The notes beneath the pieces were generated by a model. The model was not told where the DNA came from. It was given only the letters and a program-made list of their open reading frames with translations, and did not search any database. DNA of 6,935 bases from Thermoproteota archaeon (GTDB lineage Archaea > Thermoproteota > Bathyarchaeia > Bathyarchaeales > Bathycorpusculaceae), in the NCBI GenBank assembly GCA_012511995.1, contig JAAZFA010000372.1:1-6935 (forward strand), given 5' to 3'. The position numbers and the translations under genes were made by a program. Below, in pieces: positions 5,633-6,935 of the stretch. Positions within the stretch are counted from its first letter, which is position 1; each line of letters starts with the position of its first letter.

Positions 5633-6460
5633 ACATGTTTTTTCTTTTTCGAGGGTAAAATACTAGAATTGCAAACAACATGGTGGCAACTATTAGCGGG
5701 GCTAGCAATGATTGGTGACGCTAAGACTTTAAATACCATTATAAAAAATTGAGTGATTGGGTTGTCAATAAGGGTTTGAGGGGAGACGTGTTTTGTGGGG
5801 AAACAGGTAGTTCTTGGTAGTTTATGTGTGTTAGTAGTGCTACTGAATCTTTTGTTAGCCATATTGTCTAACGGGACTGAAACGGCTATTTGGCAAAGTG
5901 TATAGATTGAATACATTAAATCAGTGTAGTTGCTGTGGCTTAAGCCCAAACTGTGGCCTAATTCGTGTAATGCAATGTTTTGCATGTCAATTCCTATTAA
6001 ACAGATGCCGTAGTTTGTTTGTACAGCTAAAATGATTGGACAAATCACGATTAATCCGTTTCCGTTTGTGTAAGTTATGGCTAATCCTACTTCGTCTGAG
6101 CTTTCACTGAGTGTCTCGGTCCAGTTTATGCATAAGTCATAACCTTCTATCCATTGATTTGATAATTTCCATTGAGATTCTATTTCAGAGAGGTATGAAT
6201 ATTCAGTGTAGTTAGTTGCAAAAATCGTTAGAGCTTCATTCCATTGTCCAAATGCTCGTACAGCGCTGTTAACATAGTTGTTGCTTCACCATGATTCGTT
6301 TTCTGCGGTGATGATGAGTGTCGATAGTTTAGGGCGGTTCCATGCAAAGCCTTGCAGTTCCATTGAGTACTCTTCTTGTGCTTGCGCGTAAGGAAAATTG
6401 TCGACTAACATAGTTTATAAATAGAGTGACTGTTAAAACTCATGTGAGAAGACGTTGCAT
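5616..6460 (-). pseudogene. decayed matrixin-like zinc metalloprotease with C-terminal membrane anchor
   Basis: Read on the minus strand, this region encodes recognisable pieces of a secreted, membrane-anchored archaeal metalloprotease, but no single frame holds them. In order: an ATG at 6460 followed by a signal-peptide-like MQRLLT-stop-VLTVTLFI, with TGA at 6440-6442. A frame change near 6404-6416 leads into EEYSMELQGFAWNRPKL. An in-frame TGA at 6286-6288 follows (ENESW-stop-SNNYV), where I expect a second Trp. The intact catalytic core comes next, with HELGHSLGLSHS (5932-5967, HExxHxxGxxH) and the Met-turn DLMYS (5908-5922). A frame change between about 5900 and 5850 leads to DSVALL...QELPVSPQNTSP. 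Near 5780-5783, in a run of G, the frame changes back to PQTLIDNP. Near 5705-5715 it changes again to LAPLIVATMLFAILVFYPRK, a membrane span with a basic tail, ending at a TAA at 5616. A 139-codon GTG-started fragment (5629-6048) remains open but lacks the signal peptide and the true tail. The family recollection is from memory; the broken frames are directly visible. The final codons overlap the convergent hydrolase gene. Confidence 0.8.
5631..5649 (+). terminator. oligo-T terminator of the hydrolase gene
   Basis: The perfect palindrome AAACATGTTT (5631-5640) overlaps the TAA stop and runs into T6-C-T5 (5638-5649), a good archaeal oligo-T termination signal. Confidence 0.5.
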
Positions 6461-6692
6461 AAAAAACATAGTGTATGAATTGTTTTTTGCTTCTCGAGTT
6501 TGCTTACGAGTAAACCTCCCCTTGTTACTCTGTCTGTGTGATTTAGAGGAATCGAGTTTATGTTAGGACCAAGTAGTAACCGGCTTGGTAGAGTATTTAT
6601 TTACCTACCTGTTCTAATTGTTGGGTTTAATTAGGCAAGCAAGTATAAAAAACAAAACTTAATGAACTTAAATCGGTATAGTGAAGAATGCA
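6461..6692. other. intergenic region without a convincing gene
   Basis: About 230 bases between the start of the protease pseudogene and the small downstream frame. The longest plus-strand frame from an ATG that I noticed is 24 codons (6560) and has no family resemblance. I see no tRNA, no CRISPR-like repeat and no coding remnant. It contains an imperfectly supported hairpin (ACCAAG 6568-6573 / CTTGGT 6584-6589), a twice-occurring TCGAGTTT (6493-6500 and 6552-6559), and the TATA-like box listed separately. Confidence 0.5.
6644..6650 (+). promoter_or_regulatory. TATA box for the right-edge transcription unit
   Basis: TATAAAA preceded by AAG is one of the best TATA-box matches in the window. 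Transcription would start near 6670-6676, just upstream of the small frame at 6693 and about 150 bases before the membrane protein gene at 6823. Confidence 0.45.
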
Positions 6693-6836
6693 ATGAAAAT
6701 AGACGTTATCTCTCCTTTAAGTATGCATATTGGAAGAATGGAGCCTACCTGTTTTATTTGCTTGTCAGAGATAATTTATCCTTCGACAAAACGCAACCTT
6801 GGAATGTTTGAGCAGGATATTCATGATTATTACTGA
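6693..6836 (+). CDS. possible 47-residue mini-protein with a CxxC pair
   Basis: ATG at 6693 opens a 47-codon frame ending in TGA. The product reads MKIDVISPLSMHIGRMEPTC-FIC and ends in FEQDIHDYY, with a single CFIC pair (C20, C23) and an acidic/aromatic C-terminus. A TATAAAA box is placed correctly upstream, and the stop overlaps the next gene's start by 14 bases, as in coupled archaeal genes. Against it: no clear Shine-Dalgarno, no recognised family, and a length that can arise by chance. An in-frame GTG at 6681 is an alternative start. It may be only the 5' leader of the downstream gene. Confidence 0.3.
   Translation: MKIDVISPLSMHIGRMEPTCFICLSEIIYPSTKRNLGMFEQDIHDYY
6814..6817 (+). promoter_or_regulatory. 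Shine-Dalgarno for the right-edge membrane protein
   Basis: AGGA ends five bases before the ATG at 6823, which favours this start over the in-frame TTG codons at 6799 and 6808. Confidence 0.45.
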
Positions 6837-6935
6837 CATTATCTCAATCATTCTTCTTGCTGTTTTACTTTTCTGGACTGTCTACAATGGCTCAATTATC
6901 TATGTAGGAGTCCGTCACAAACGTCGTGAAGAAGC
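6823..6935 (+). CDS. N-terminus of a membrane protein, probably a family 2 glycosyltransferase
   Basis: Only the first 37 codons lie in the window. Residues 4-28 form one strongly hydrophobic span (IISIILLAVLLFWTVYNG), followed by SIIYVGVRHKRREE, a basic juxtamembrane stretch. A lone N-terminal helix with an aromatic-Asn-Gly end and a Gly-Val-Arg-basic exit is what I associate with archaeal membrane-bound GT2 glycosyltransferases, where the catalytic GT-A domain follows immediately. That domain is outside the window, so the assignment rests on the anchor alone and is tentative. Such enzymes make cell-surface glycans. The frame is open to the right edge, and a Shine-Dalgarno supports the start. 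Confidence 0.6.
   Translation, partial: MIITDIISIILLAVLLFWTVYNGSIIYVGVRHKRREE

Noticed and set aside
5629..6048. The 139-codon minus-strand open frame as an intact small protease
   Set aside because: It starts in mid-domain at a GTG, the matching upstream protein sequence continues in frame back to a TGA at 6286, and its C-terminus is out of frame with a clear membrane anchor.
6286..6288. TGA read as tryptophan (recoding) in the protease gene
   Set aside because: The Ku gene ends in TGA at the point where the ligase begins, so TGA works as a stop here. The protease region also has frame changes that recoding cannot explain.
6568..6589. Hairpin ACCAAG/CTTGGT as a structured RNA or terminator
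   Set aside because: Only 6 bp with a 10-base loop and no T run after it; expected by chance.
6560..6634. 24-codon plus-strand frame (MLGPSSNRLG...)
   Set aside because: Very short, no clear ribosome site, no neighbour overlap or family resemblance; likely chance.
1..6935. CRISPR array, transposon ends or attachment sites
   Set aside because: No regularly spaced repeats, no transposase or integrase frame, and no long terminal inverted or direct repeats were seen on either strand.

Overview
The window looks archaeal. Start contexts are a mix of Shine-Dalgarno and near-leaderless, TATA-like boxes and oligo-T stop signals flank the genes, and the protein repertoire is archaeal: a PRC-barrel/zinc-ribbon protein, an RPA-type OB-fold protein, and a matrixin-like protease of a kind I associate with Bathyarchaeia. 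The DNA is AT-rich. My best guess is a mesophilic Thermoproteota/Bathyarchaeia-type genome; this placement is inference from protein style, not from a marker gene.

Layout. Positions 1-357 hold the 3' end of an unrecognised plus-strand gene. Positions 414-791 encode a small PRC-barrel protein with a C-terminal zinc-ribbon-like knuckle. A bidirectional terminator separates it from a convergent, minus-strand RPA-like single-strand DNA-binding protein (841-1464). A 270-base divergent control region follows, and then the core of the window: a tightly packed plus-strand operon (1735-4943) encoding a complete non-homologous end-joining (NHEJ) set. Its genes are a LigD-type repair polymerase/primase, Ku, and an ATP-dependent DNA ligase fused at its C-terminus to a LigD-type 3'-phosphoesterase. 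Spacing is 3 bases between Pol and Ku and a 4-base ATGA overlap between Ku and ligase. Then comes a glyoxalase-II-like metallo-beta-lactamase-fold hydrolase (5015-5632). It converges on a decayed matrixin-like zinc metalloprotease (about 5616-6460, minus), which carries two in-frame TGA codons and several frame changes. The right edge has a TATA-bearing intergenic stretch, a possible 47-residue CxxC mini-protein, and the first 37 codons of a membrane protein, probably a glycosyltransferase.

How the parts work together. Ku would bind and bridge double-strand ends, the polymerase would fill or extend them (LigD polymerases favour ribonucleotides), the phosphoesterase would trim 3' ends to a ligatable state, and the ligase would seal. 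Bacteria usually carry these three enzymatic activities on one LigD chain. Here Pol is separate, and the order Lig-PE puts the phosphoesterase after the ligase, unlike the Pol-PE-Lig or PE-Lig-Pol arrangements of well-known bacterial LigD. The RPA-like gene shares the control region with the NHEJ operon and may act with it, though this is inferred from position only.
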